A program made the translations under genes and the position numbers. Below are positions 1-8,059 of a DNA stretch of 64,000 bases, piece by piece. How positions within the stretch are numbered: position 1 is the first letter of the stretch; every line of letters begins with the position of its first letter. The stretch is from DATDAH01 sp963823495 (GTDB taxonomy: Bacteria > Actinomycetota > Acidimicrobiia > Acidimicrobiales > DATDAH01), in the NCBI GenBank assembly GCA_963823495.1, contig CAWGLV010000001.1, positions 558,001 through 622,000 of the forward strand, given 5' to 3'. The notes beneath the pieces are model-generated. The model was given only the letters and a program-made list of their open reading frames with translations. It made no database searches and was not told the DNA's origin.

Positions 1-2
1 GC

Positions 3-1277
3 GAGGACCGGGTCTACGGCGGCGGGTTGCGGGTGTACACGAGCTTGGACCAGAACTGGCAGCGCCAGGCCTACGAGACGGTGGTCAACAACTTCTCGGG
101 CACGCCCGAGAGCTCGATCGTGGCCATCGGCGCCGACGGCCGGGTGCGGGCGATGATGGCCGGCCGGGACTTCAACGTCACCGAGCTGAACCTGGCCACC
201 GGCGCCAAGGGTGGTGGGTCGGGCCGCCAGCCCGGGTCGTCCTTCAAGCCCTTCGCCCTGGCTGAGGCCCTGGCCCAGGGGTACTCGGCCCAAGCCCGTC
301 TCCCGGCGCCGAGTTGCGTCTCCCTCGAGATCCCCGGCTCCTCTGACTGGGAGGTGTGCGGTGGTGGCTCCGGCGGCGGCCACACCCTCCTGAGCGCCAC
401 GGCGGCCTCCTCCAACGTCGTCTTCGCCCAGCTCATGCTGGAGCTGGGCACCGAGAACGTGCTCCAGATGGCCAACCGCCTCGGCGTGGACTCAGAGCTC
501 CCGGTCGCCCCGGCCCTGGTGCTCGGCGCCGGCGAGCTCTCCGTTCTCGACATGGCCAGCGCCTACACGACCTTCCGCGACCACGGACTGCACACGGACC
601 CGGTGCTGATCGAGCGGGTCGAGGACTCGCGGGGCAACGTCCTCTACGAGGCCGACGACCCGCCCCAGCAGGTCATCTCCCCCGAGGTGGCCGACACGGT
701 GACCACGGCCCTGCAGGGTGTGGTCGAGGGCGGGACGGGCTCGGCGGCCGCGCTCTCGGGCTGGGAGGTGGCCGGCAAGACCGGTACCACCCAGAACAAC
801 AAGGACGCCTGGTTCGTGGGCTACACCTGCAAGGTCACCACCGCGGTGTGGGTCGGCAACGTGGGCGGGCCCGGCCAGGAGATCGCGCCCCTCGCCGGCC
901 AGGGGGGCACCCTGGCCGCCCCGGTGTGGCACGAGTTCATGCAGCGGTTGATCGACAACGGCCTGATGCAGAACGACTGCGACCTGGCCGACGTCACCGA
1001 CTTCCCCGGTCGCACCGAGTTCACCGACCGCGAGGTGGAGGACACCAACGCCCAGCCCACGTGTCCGGCGGGTTACACGCCCCTGGACACCAACGGCGAC
1101 GGCGTCGTGGACAGCTGCGCCCCGGTCCGAGCGCCCGCGCCGCCCACCACGGCCCCTCCGGCCGCGACGGTGCCGCCGACCACGGCGGCGCCTCCGACCA
1201 CGGCGGTGCCGCCGACCACGGTTGCGGGTCCGGCGCCGCCGGCCCCGGGTGCTCCTGGGGGCGTCCGGCGGGAGTGA
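3..1277 (+). CDS. Class A penicillin-binding protein, C-terminal transpeptidase part (5' end outside window)
   Basis: This is the end of a bifunctional peptidoglycan synthase that cross-links stem peptides outside the membrane. The frame is open from base 3 and begins in the hinge typical of PBP1A-type proteins (GGLRVYTSLD). All three transpeptidase motifs are present: SxxK as SSFK about 70 residues after that hinge, SSN in TAASSN, and KTGTT followed by the usual DAWFVGYT. The glycosyltransferase domain lies upstream of the window. After the catalytic domain come a short DTNGDGVVDSC stretch resembling a calcium-binding loop and a Pro/Thr-rich tail (PPTTAAPPTT), which probably sits in the wall. 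Function is secure; the exact paralogue cannot be named without the N-terminus. Confidence 0.95.
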   Translation, partial: EDRVYGGGLRVYTSLDQNWQRQAYETVVNNFSGTPESSIVAIGADGRVRAMMAGRDFNVTELNLATGAKGGGSGRQPGSSFKPFALAEALAQGYSAQARLPAPSCVSLEIPGSSDWEVCGGGSGGGHTLLSATAASSNVVFAQLMLELGTENVLQMANRLGVDSELPVAPALVLGAGELSVLDMASAYTTFRDHGLHTDPVLIERVEDSRGNVLYEADDPPQQVISPEVADTVTTALQGVVEGGTGSAAALSGWEVAGKTGTTQNNKDAWFVGYTCKVTTAVWVGNVGGPGQEIAPLAGQGGTLAAPVWHEFMQRLIDNGLMQNDCDLADVTDFPGRTEFTDREVEDTNAQPTCPAGYTPLDTNGDGVVDSCAPVRAPAPPTTAPPAATVPPTTAAPPTTAVPPTTVAGPAPPAPGAPGGVRRE

Positions 1278-1365
1278 CCCGCCCCGCCTGAGGCCATGGC
1301 GGTCGCGCTCGCGGCTCCGGGTGGTGGCCGAAGGACCGCACCGGCTCCGGCGCCGCTCCTGGCCC

Positions 1366-1572
1366 CTACGCCGGGGACGGAGCCTCGTTCGGATCGTCGC
1401 CCACGACGCGGTGGGGGTAGTGGGTCAGGCAGGGGAAGCACCAGTGCTCGGTGTCCTCGGCCTCGGTCACCTGACGCTCCTGGTCCCAGGCCTCGGGCAC
1501 CACGTAGACCCGCACCACCTCGGTCACCACCTCGTCGGGGCGGCCACAGGAGTCGCAGGTGCCGTCGCTCAC
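1366..1572 (-). CDS. Small zinc-ribbon-like protein, function unknown
   Basis: This 68-residue ORF carries two CxxC pairs (CDSC near the N-terminus, CFPC near residue 46), the layout of a small zinc ribbon. Between them is a beta-like segment (EVVTEVVRVYVVPEAW). It is transcribed away from panB and shares the 125-bp intergenic region with it. No enzyme motif is visible. The cysteine spacing and sensible composition argue against a chance ORF, but such short ORFs are common in GC-rich DNA, so confidence is moderate. Confidence 0.5.
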   Translation of the reverse strand: MSDGTCDSCGRPDEVVTEVVRVYVVPEAWDQERQVTEAEDTEHWCFPCLTHYPHRVVGDDPNEAPSPA

Positions 1573-1697
1573 GGTGCTGAGGGCCCTTCGCGGAGGCGAC
1601 CTCGCCGCTCATCGGTCTGGTCCGGCATGGGCGTTCAGGGTAGAGTGCCTCCATCGCCGGCAGCCGAACGTGCGCTGGACGAGAAGGAGATGGCTTC

Positions 1698-2576
1698 ATG
1701 AGCAAGCCCGTCACCGCACCCGACATCCGGACCCACAAGGTCAGGGATGGGCACGATCCCCTGGTCATGGTCACCGCCTATGACGCCCCGGGCGCCCGTA
1801 TCGCCCGGGCGGCGGGGGTCGACCTGATCCTCGTCGGTGACTCCGTCGCCATGGTCGTGCTGGGCTACGACGACACCCTGCAGGTCACCACCGACGACCT
1901 GGCCCATCACACCTCGGCAGTCGCCCGAGGGCTACGCCGCGGCGGGCCGGACGAGGGCCCGGCGCCGCTGGTGGTGGGTGACCTCCCCTGGATGAGCTAC
2001 CACGTCTCGGTCGAGGAGTCGGTCCGCAACGCCGCCCGGCTGATCCGGGCGGGCGCGGGCTCGGTCAAGCTCGAGGGGGGTCGGAAGCGACTGCCCGTGA
2101 TCGAGGCCATCGTCGACGCCGAGATGCCGGTGATGGGCCACATCGGCCTCACACCCCAGTCGGTCAAGGCCCTCGGTGGCTTCAAGGTCCAGGGCAAGGG
2201 TCATGAAGCGGCACTGGACCTGGTGGCTGACGCCAAGGCGCTGGAGCACGCCGGCTGCTTCGCCATCGTGCTCGAGGCCGTACCCGCCGAGGTGGCGGAC
2301 ATGGTGACCGCGGCGGTGGATGTGCCGACCATCGGCATCGGCGCCGGCCCCGGTTGCGACGGCCAGGTGCTGGTGGCCCACGATCTGCTCGGCATCGAGG
2401 ACCGCCTCTCGCCCAGGTTCGTGCGCCGCTACGCGTCGATGAAGGACGAGATGGTCGAGGCCATGGCCCACTTCGCCGCCGACGTGCGGGCCGGGGCCTT
2501 CCCCAGCCAGGAGGAGAGCTACCACCTCAGTGAGGACGTGGCCGAGACCCTCGGGCTCTACACGCGCGCGGGGTAG
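1698..2576 (+). CDS. panB: 3-methyl-2-oxobutanoate hydroxymethyltransferase
   Basis: PanB transfers a hydroxymethyl group from 5,10-methylenetetrahydrofolate to 2-oxoisovalerate, giving ketopantoate, the first committed step of pantothenate and CoA synthesis in the cytosol. The 292-residue protein matches the family along its whole length: MVTAYDAP near the N-terminus, the metal-binding LVGDSVAMVVLG, DLPWMSY, SVKLEGG, MGHIGLTPQS and a C-terminal FVRRYA. The start is set by a strong Shine-Dalgarno (GAAGGAGA) ending about 6 bases before the ATG. A TAGAGT -10-like box lies at 1641-1646. No other pantothenate gene is next to it, so it appears to be a single-gene unit. Confidence 0.97.
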   Translation: MSKPVTAPDIRTHKVRDGHDPLVMVTAYDAPGARIARAAGVDLILVGDSVAMVVLGYDDTLQVTTDDLAHHTSAVARGLRRGGPDEGPAPLVVGDLPWMSYHVSVEESVRNAARLIRAGAGSVKLEGGRKRLPVIEAIVDAEMPVMGHIGLTPQSVKALGGFKVQGKGHEAALDLVADAKALEHAGCFAIVLEAVPAEVADMVTAAVDVPTIGIGAGPGCDGQVLVAHDLLGIEDRLSPRFVRRYASMKDEMVEAMAHFAADVRAGAFPSQEESYHLSEDVAETLGLYTRAG

Positions 2577-2707
2577 GGCGCCGATCTCGACGAGGGGCGG
2601 GCCGTCGGGCCACGTCATCCGAACTGGCGCCTGATGGGGGTGCCGGGGCGCCTCGATCGGGCGCCAGAACGGGAGGTGGTCCGGCCGGCGGCCAGACTGG
2701 GTCCCTC

Positions 2708-3280
2708 ATGAGATCGTCCCTCGCCGCCGCGCTGCTGGCCGTGCTCACGCTGGTTGCCTGCGGGGACGACGCCGCGTCGACGCCGGCGGGGGTGACGGCG
2801 GTGTCGGTCCCCGACGGGATCGACCTGTCCGCCGACGGGCCGACCTCGGATTCGGGGCGGGTCACCATCCCGGGCTTCGACGAGGTCGGCGTGGAGGTCA
2901 TCAACGACGCGGGCGAGGTGCTCGAATGGTGCCTCCTGCTGGCCGCCGCCGCGGAGCAGTACAGCCAGGGCCTGATGAACGTGGTGGACCTGGGCGACTA
3001 CGCCGGGATGCTGTTCGACTTCCCCGCCGACACCGACGGCGGCTTCTGGATGCGGGACACGCCGATGCCGCTGTCGATCGCCTACCTCGACCGCGACGGG
3101 GCCATCGTCTCCACCGCCGACATGGAGCCGTGCCTGGATCTCGGTCCCGGGTGCCCCGGCTATCCCCCCGGGGGCTCCTACAACGACACCGTCGAAGTCC
3201 CTCAGGGGGGCCTCGAGGCCCTCGGCCTCGACGGGCCGTCCGCCCGCCTCGTCCCGACCGGGAGTTGCCCGCCTCTCTGA
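2708..3280 (+). CDS. DUF192 (UPF0127) lipoprotein
   Basis: This 190-residue exported lipoprotein has an N-terminal hydrophobic signal and a lipobox ending at Cys18 (LVAC). After a low-complexity linker comes a DUF192 domain, recognised by GLMNVVDLGDYAGMLFDF, FWMRDTPMPLSIAYLD and the following DGAIV strand. Members of this family are small periplasmic or surface beta-barrel proteins of unknown biochemical role. Here the domain carries an insert (MEPCLDLGPGCPGYPPGG) with two extra cysteines that could form a disulfide. It stands alone between panB and the rpsF operon. Domain assignment is firm; function is not known. Confidence 0.85.
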   Translation: MRSSLAAALLAVLTLVACGDDAASTPAGVTAVSVPDGIDLSADGPTSDSGRVTIPGFDEVGVEVINDAGEVLEWCLLLAAAAEQYSQGLMNVVDLGDYAGMLFDFPADTDGGFWMRDTPMPLSIAYLDRDGAIVSTADMEPCLDLGPGCPGYPPGGSYNDTVEVPQGGLEALGLDGPSARLVPTGSCPPL

Positions 3281-3337
3281 GCTGTCCCTGCCCCCGGCGA
3301 CACTGGAGGGCGTGAAGGAAGTGGCGAGACGTCCCGT

Positions 3338-3441
3338 TAGCCTCGGGACACGACAACGTCCCCGTGTCGGGGACACCGACCCTGCCCCCACCGGGGGCTC
3401 CAGGCGCTCTGGCGCCGGAACCGAAGGGAAGTGATGCACGC
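3338..3441 (+). promoter_or_regulatory. Structured 5' leader of the rpsF operon
   Basis: A -10-like TAGCCT at 3338-3343 would give a leader of about 90 nucleotides. It holds three short GC hairpins: GTGTC/GACAC (3364-3376), GCCCCC/GGGGGC (3384-3398) and GGCGC/GCGCC (3403-3416). In many bacteria the S6:S18 complex represses its own mRNA through a leader hairpin with a CCG bulge. Such a role here is inferred from position and structure only. Confidence 0.35.
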
Positions 3442-3789
3442 ATGGCGCGTGTGTATGAGCTCATGGTGATCTTCGACCGCGAGGTCGACGAGTCCACCAT
3501 CGACGGGACCCTCAACCACGTCACCAGCATGATCGGCGCCGCCGGGGGGGCCGTGGCCACCACCGACAAGTGGGGCCTGCGCAAGTTCGCCTACGAGATC
3601 GACCACAAGGACGAGGGCTACTACGTCGTCCTGGAGATCGTGACCGAGGCCACCGACCTCCACGAGGTCGACCGCTTCCTCCGCCTCGCGGACGAGACCG
3701 TTCGCCACAAGATCTTCCGCCTTCCCGACCACGAGGCCACCCGACGTGGCCTGCTCGGGGACGCGGCGGAGCCGGCACCCGCCGGCTGA
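3442..3789 (+). CDS. rpsF: 30S ribosomal protein S6
   Basis: S6 binds the platform of the 30S subunit as a heterodimer with S18. The 115-residue product starts MARVYELMVIFD and contains the family core WGLRKFAYEI, GYYVVLEI and FLRLADETVRHKIFRL. The ATG at 3442 is chosen over an in-frame upstream GTG because it follows a purine-rich GAAGGGAAG and matches family N-termini. It is the first gene of rpsF-ssb-rpsR-rplI, the usual actinobacterial order. The gap to ssb is only 17 bases. Confidence 0.97.
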   Translation: MARVYELMVIFDREVDESTIDGTLNHVTSMIGAAGGAVATTDKWGLRKFAYEIDHKDEGYYVVLEIVTEATDLHEVDRFLRLADETVRHKIFRLPDHEATRRGLLGDAAEPAPAG

Positions 3790-3806
3790 GCGAAGGAGCA
3801 AGAGAC

Positions 3807-4307
3807 ATGGCAAACGGCAACACCGTGACCGTCGTGGGCAACCTGACCCGCGACCCCGAACTGCGGTTCACCTCGAGCGGACAGGCCCTGGCCACCTTCG
3901 GCCTCGCCGTGAACCGCCGGTGGCAGAACCGCAACAACGAGTGGGAGGAGTCCACGTCGTTCTTCGACGTGACCTGCTGGGCCCAGATGGCCGAGAACGT
4001 CGCCGAGTCGATCCCCAAGGGGGCCCGCGTGGTGGTGACCGGTCGCCTGGACCAACGCTCATGGGAGACCCAGGAGGGCGACAAGCGCTCCAAGGTCGAG
4101 ATCATCGCCGACGAGGTCGGCCCCAGCCTGCGGTGGGCCACCGCGCAGGTCGTGAAGAACGAGCGTCGCGACGGCGACGGTGGTGGAAGCAACTACGGCG
4201 GCGGCGGCGGCGGCGGTGGCGGTGGTGGCGGTGGCGGCGGCGGTCGCCCGGCCCCCAACCAGCCCTCGGGCGGCGGCGGTTACGACCCGGACGAGGAGCC
4301 CTTCTAG
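3807..4307 (+). CDS. ssb: Single-stranded DNA-binding protein
   Basis: SSB coats single-stranded DNA during replication, repair and recombination. The 166-residue protein has an N-terminal OB fold (VTVVGNLTRDPELRFTSSG, SFFDVTCW, VVVTGRLDQRSWE), then a glycine-rich linker with an uninterrupted run of about 14 glycines encoded by GGC/GGT repeats. It ends in an acidic tip (DPDEEPF) equivalent to the partner-docking tail of other SSBs. The start follows AAGGAG with an 8-base gap. The glycine run is a simple-sequence tract that could vary in length between strains. Confidence 0.97.
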   Translation: MANGNTVTVVGNLTRDPELRFTSSGQALATFGLAVNRRWQNRNNEWEESTSFFDVTCWAQMAENVAESIPKGARVVVTGRLDQRSWETQEGDKRSKVEIIADEVGPSLRWATAQVVKNERRDGDGGGSNYGGGGGGGGGGGGGGGGRPAPNQPSGGGGYDPDEEPF

Positions 4308-4311
4308 AACG

Positions 4312-4779
4312 ATGGCCAAGCAGCAGCAACGACGCACCAAGAACAAGGACAACGCCCGCCGCGGCAAGAAGAAGGTCAGCATCCTGCTCCAGGAGCAGGT
4401 GCCCTACGTGGACTGGAAGGACGTCAACCTCCTCCGCCGGTTCATGAGCGATCGGGCCAAGATCCGCGCTCGTCGCGTGACCGGCAACACCCAGCAGCAG
4501 CAGGCCGAGATCGCCCTGGCGATCAAGAACGCCCGCGAGATGGCGCTCCTGCCCTACACCAGCCGGGTGACCACCCAGCGCACGTCCCGGGACCGGGGCG
4601 AACGTGGTCCCCGGGCCGACGCCCCGATGCCGATGCCGACCCCGGCCACCCCGCCTCCTGTCGGCGGCGCGGGCGACGAGGAAGCGGACGTGGCCGCCGA
4701 CCTCGACGGGGTGGACGCGACCTCCGAGGCCGCCCCCGAGGTCGAATCGGTCGACGTCGGTGCCGGCGAGGAGGGCTGA
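4312..4779 (+). CDS. rpsR: 30S ribosomal protein S18 with long acidic C-terminal extension
   Basis: S18 partners S6 on the 30S platform. The first 80-90 residues are canonical (YVDWKDVNLLRRFMS, IRARRVTGN, AREMALLPYTSR). The protein then continues for about 65 residues rich in Pro, Ala, Asp and Glu, giving 155 residues in total, roughly twice the usual length. The extension is not an artefact of a missed stop: the gene's TGA overlaps the ATG of rplI (TGATG) and a Shine-Dalgarno for rplI lies in its last codons. The start lies only 4 bases after the ssb stop. Confidence 0.93.
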   Translation: MAKQQQRRTKNKDNARRGKKKVSILLQEQVPYVDWKDVNLLRRFMSDRAKIRARRVTGNTQQQQAEIALAIKNAREMALLPYTSRVTTQRTSRDRGERGPRADAPMPMPTPATPPPVGGAGDEEADVAADLDGVDATSEAAPEVESVDVGAGEEG

Positions 4780-5225
4780 TGGAGCTCATCCTGCGCGCTG
4801 ACGTGTCCGGCCTGGGCCACCGCGGCGACGTGGTCGAGGTGGCCGCCGGCTACGGACGCAACTACCTCCTGCCCAAGGGCCTGGCCATGAAGGTGACCGC
4901 CGGTGCCCGTCAGCAGGCCGACGCCATGGCCAAGGCCCGCTCCGTCCAGGACGCCGCCGATCGGGAGGCCGCCGAAGGCGTCGCCTCCCAGTTGGCCGGT
5001 CGCACGGTCATCATCCCCATGCGGGCCGGAGAAGAGGGCAAGCTCTTCGGCTCGGTGACCGCGGTGGACGTGGCCGATGCCGTGGCCGCCCAGGCCGCGA
5101 TCGAGGTCGATCGTCACGATGTGGTCCTCGAGGCCGCGATCAAGGAGTTGGGCACCCACGAGGTCGTGATCAGGCCGCACCCCGACGTCCAGATCCCCCT
5201 CCTCGTCGAAGTCACCGCCGCCTGA
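4779..5225 (+). CDS. rplI: 50S ribosomal protein L9
   Basis: L9 bridges the base of the L1 stalk and helps keep the reading frame. The 148-residue product has the N-terminal RNA-binding domain with the signature GDVVEVAAGYGRNYLLPKGLA, a long connecting helix rich in Ala, Lys and Glu, and the C-terminal domain (GKLFGSVTAVDV ... HEVVIRPHPDV). The ATG overlaps the rpsR stop by one base and follows GAGGAGGG, so translation is probably coupled. It ends the ribosomal operon, 149 bases before dnaB. Confidence 0.97.
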   Translation: MELILRADVSGLGHRGDVVEVAAGYGRNYLLPKGLAMKVTAGARQQADAMAKARSVQDAADREAAEGVASQLAGRTVIIPMRAGEEGKLFGSVTAVDVADAVAAQAAIEVDRHDVVLEAAIKELGTHEVVIRPHPDVQIPLLVEVTAA

Positions 5226-5374
5226 CCGAGCCGCCCTGGGGCTGTCCCACCCCTCGGGGACGATGGCCCTGTGGGCAACTCCCGAGAAATCCCCCGCAGA
5301 TCCACAGCGGGGTCCCCTGGAATCGCGGCCGGCATCGGCAAGAGTGAGGTCGTGGGGATCCGGGGAGGCCGTCG

Positions 5375-8053
5375 ATGACCGACGGCGTCTTCGACCCCCG
5401 GGAGTACGACGAGCCGCCGCCCCAACGGGCGGGGCGGGTACCCCCGCACAACCTGGACGCCGAGGCCTCGCTGCTCGGCGCCATGTTGCTTTCCAGCGAC
5501 GCCATCTCCGCCGCCATCCAGATCGTCTCCATCGACGACTTCTACAAGCCGGCCCACGCCCACGTCTTCGACGCCATCACCTCGCTCTACGCCCAGGGCG
5601 AGCCCGCGGATCCCATCACCGTCGCCGAGGAGCTCAAGCGCGCCAACCTGTTGGACTCCGTGGGCGGGCCAGGAGCGCTGGTCGACCTCGAGTCCCAGAC
5701 CCCCGCCACCTCCAACGCCGCCTACTACGCCAGGATCATCGAAGAACGGGCGATGATGCGGAAGCTCATCGGCGTCGGCGGCGAGGTGGCCCAGCTCGGC
5801 TACGACGTCCCCGACGACGTGGACAAGGCGGTGGACACCGCCGAGTCCCTGGTCTTCCGCATCGCCGAGCGGCGGATCACCGACACGATGATGCCGATCC
5901 ACCAGCTGATGGACCTCGGCCTCGACCGCCTCGAGCAGCTCTACGAGAACAAGGGCGAGATCACCGGCCTCCACACCGGGTTCAACGACCTCGACAACAT
6001 GCTCGGCGGGTTCCAGCCCAGCTCGCTGGTCATCATCGGGGCCCGCCCCGCCACGGGCAAGACCAGCCTGGCCCTGGCCATGGTCGCGGGCGCGGCCATG
6101 CAGGCCAAGAAGTCGGTGCTCATGTTCTCCCTGGAGATGAGCCACGTCGAGCTCACCCAGCGCCTGCTCTGCTCGGAGGCCCGGGTCGACTCCCGGCGCA
6201 TCCGGACCGGCCAGCTCACCGACGACGACTGGAAGCGCATCAGCCGGGCGGTCGGCCGCCTCGGCGAGGCCGAGCTCTGGATCGACGACAACCCCAACCT
6301 CACGATCATGGAGCTGCGGGCCAAGGCGCGACGGCTGAAGAGCCAACTCGGCGACCTGGGTCTGATCGTCGTCGACTACCTGCAGCTCATGAGCGGGCGG
6401 GCCAACGCCGAGAACCGGCAGGTCGAGGTGGCCGAGATCAGTCGCGGCCTCAAGATCCTGGCCCGGGAGCTGGAGACCCCGGTCATCGCCCTCAGCCAGC
6501 TCTCCCGCGGCGTCGAGTCCCGCCAGGACAAGCGCCCCACCCTCGCCGACCTACGCGAGTCGGGCTGTGTCACCGCCGGCACCAAGGTGCTGCGGGCCGA
6601 CAACGGCCAGGAGGTGTCGATCGGTGACCTGCTGGCGTCGGGCGAGCGGGATGTCCCGGTGTGGACCCTCGACGAGGCCCTGAAGTTGCGGCCCGGCGTC
6701 ATGACCCACGTCTTCCCCACGGGAACCAAGCGGGTCTACGAGCTCCGGTTGGCCTCCGGGCGCCGCATCGAGGCCAGCGGCAACCACCCGTTCCTGGAGT
6801 TCGGCGGATGGCAGCGCCTCGAGAACCTCAGCGTCGGCGACCGGATCGCCGTGGCTCGCCGGGAGCCGACGCCGCTGATCGACTCCCCGTGGTCGGACGA
6901 CCGGCTCAGGCTCCTCGCCCACCTCATCGGCGACGGCTGCCACCTGCCGTCCCACGCCCTGCAGTACACGACGATCGACGGGGGCAACGCCATCGAAGTC
7001 ATCGAGGCGGCGGAGGCGGAGTTCGATGTCGCCCCTCGCATGGTCCATGACCAGCCGCAGGGCCGAGGCGACGGTTGGTATCAGGTGTTCCTCCCCGCCG
7101 ACTTCCCGTTGACCCACGGTCGCCGGAACCCGATCGGTGAGTGGCTCGAGGGGCTCGGTCTCTGGGGCAAGCGCTCCAGGGAGAAGTTCGTTCCCGAGTC
7201 GGTGTTCTCCGCGACCGATGATCAGATCGCCCTCTTCCTCCGTCACCTCTGGGCCACCGACGGCACCTTCTCGACCGGGACGAGCCCGAAGGGCAAGCCC
7301 ACGGCGACGATTGCCTACAGCACGACCAGCCGGGTGCTGGCTTCCGGGGTCCAGCGGCTCCTCGGCCGCCTCGATGTCCGGGCTCGCATCGGGACCTCGA
7401 CGAAGAAGGGCTACACGCCCTCCTTCATCGTCTCGGTCATGGGCAAGCTCGATCAGGCCCGGTTCCTCCAGGTCGTCGGCGCGTTCGGGGCCAAGACCGA
7501 CGCCGCGGCCCGCGTCCGCGCCGCCATCGTCGGCGTCGAGCCGAACCCGAACGTCGACACGATTCCCGCCGCGGCGTGGGACCAGGTTCGCAAGGCCATG
7601 CCGGAACACGGCGTCACGGCCCGCGGACTCGCCGAGCACCTCGGGATGTCCTACTGCGGCTCGACCCTCTACAAGAGCGGCCTCTCTCGTCGACGCATGG
7701 CCAAGGTCGCCGAGGTGGTGCCGGATCCGGCCCTCGAGGACCTGGCCGGTTCCGACGTGTTCTGGGACCGGATCGTCGGGATCGAGGATCTGGGTGTCCA
7801 GCCGGTCTACGACGCCACCGTTCCCGGAACGCACAACTATGTAGCGAACGGCATCATCATCCACAACAGCATCGAGCAGGACTCCGACGTGGTGATGTTC
7901 ATCTACCGGGATGCGCTCTATGACCGGGAGAAGGCCGACGACGGCGACACGGAGCTGATCGTGGCCAAGCACCGCAACGGCCCGATCGGCACGGTGCACC
8001 TGACCTTCCTGCCCCGCTTCGCCAAGTTCGAGGACGGCGCCAAGAACCTCTGA
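5375..8053 (+). CDS. dnaB: Replicative DNA helicase DnaB, intein-containing precursor
   Basis: DnaB is the hexameric helicase that unwinds the replication fork. The 892-residue precursor has the N-terminal primase-contact domain (PPHNLDAEASLLGAMLLS ... LDSVGG) and the RecA-like domain with Walker A GARPATGKTS near residue 225 and Walker B LIVVDYLQLM near 335. After DLRESG (residue 397) the frame is interrupted by an intein of 434 residues. The extein resumes with SIEQDSDVVMFIYR and ends with VAKHRNGP and FAKFEDGA. Spliced, the helicase would be about 458 residues, normal for the family. The start follows GGGGAGG. DnaA-box-like 9-mers lie at 5270-5278 and 5298-5306. Confidence 0.97.
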   Translation: MTDGVFDPREYDEPPPQRAGRVPPHNLDAEASLLGAMLLSSDAISAAIQIVSIDDFYKPAHAHVFDAITSLYAQGEPADPITVAEELKRANLLDSVGGPGALVDLESQTPATSNAAYYARIIEERAMMRKLIGVGGEVAQLGYDVPDDVDKAVDTAESLVFRIAERRITDTMMPIHQLMDLGLDRLEQLYENKGEITGLHTGFNDLDNMLGGFQPSSLVIIGARPATGKTSLALAMVAGAAMQAKKSVLMFSLEMSHVELTQRLLCSEARVDSRRIRTGQLTDDDWKRISRAVGRLGEAELWIDDNPNLTIMELRAKARRLKSQLGDLGLIVVDYLQLMSGRANAENRQVEVAEISRGLKILARELETPVIALSQLSRGVESRQDKRPTLADLRESGCVTAGTKVLRADNGQEVSIGDLLASGERDVPVWTLDEALKLRPGVMTHVFPTGTKRVYELRLASGRRIEASGNHPFLEFGGWQRLENLSVGDRIAVARREPTPLIDSPWSDDRLRLLAHLIGDGCHLPSHALQYTTIDGGNAIEVIEAAEAEFDVAPRMVHDQPQGRGDGWYQVFLPADFPLTHGRRNPIGEWLEGLGLWGKRSREKFVPESVFSATDDQIALFLRHLWATDGTFSTGTSPKGKPTATIAYSTTSRVLASGVQRLLGRLDVRARIGTSTKKGYTPSFIVSVMGKLDQARFLQVVGAFGAKTDAAARVRAAIVGVEPNPNVDTIPAAAWDQVRKAMPEHGVTARGLAEHLGMSYCGSTLYKSGLSRRRMAKVAEVVPDPALEDLAGSDVFWDRIVGIEDLGVQPVYDATVPGTHNYVANGIIIHNSIEQDSDVVMFIYRDALYDREKADDGDTELIVAKHRNGPIGTVHLTFLPRFAKFEDGAKNL
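6566..7867 (+). mobile_element. DnaB intein with LAGLIDADG homing endonuclease
   Basis: This in-frame protein-splicing element lies within dnaB. Its first residue is Cys (block A, CVTAGTKVL), block B is EASGNHPFLEF, and the C-terminal blocks are VYDATVPGTHNYVANG ending in IIHN, followed by Ser as the +1 extein residue. These are the nucleophiles needed for standard splicing. The central part has two LAGLIDADG helices, LLAHLIGDG and LFLRHLWATDG, with aspartates intact, so the endonuclease may be active. The insertion point (RESG|SIEQ) is the well-known DnaB site used by the Synechocystis DnaB intein, in the ATPase domain. Confidence 0.95.
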
Positions 8054-8059
8054 GTGGGA

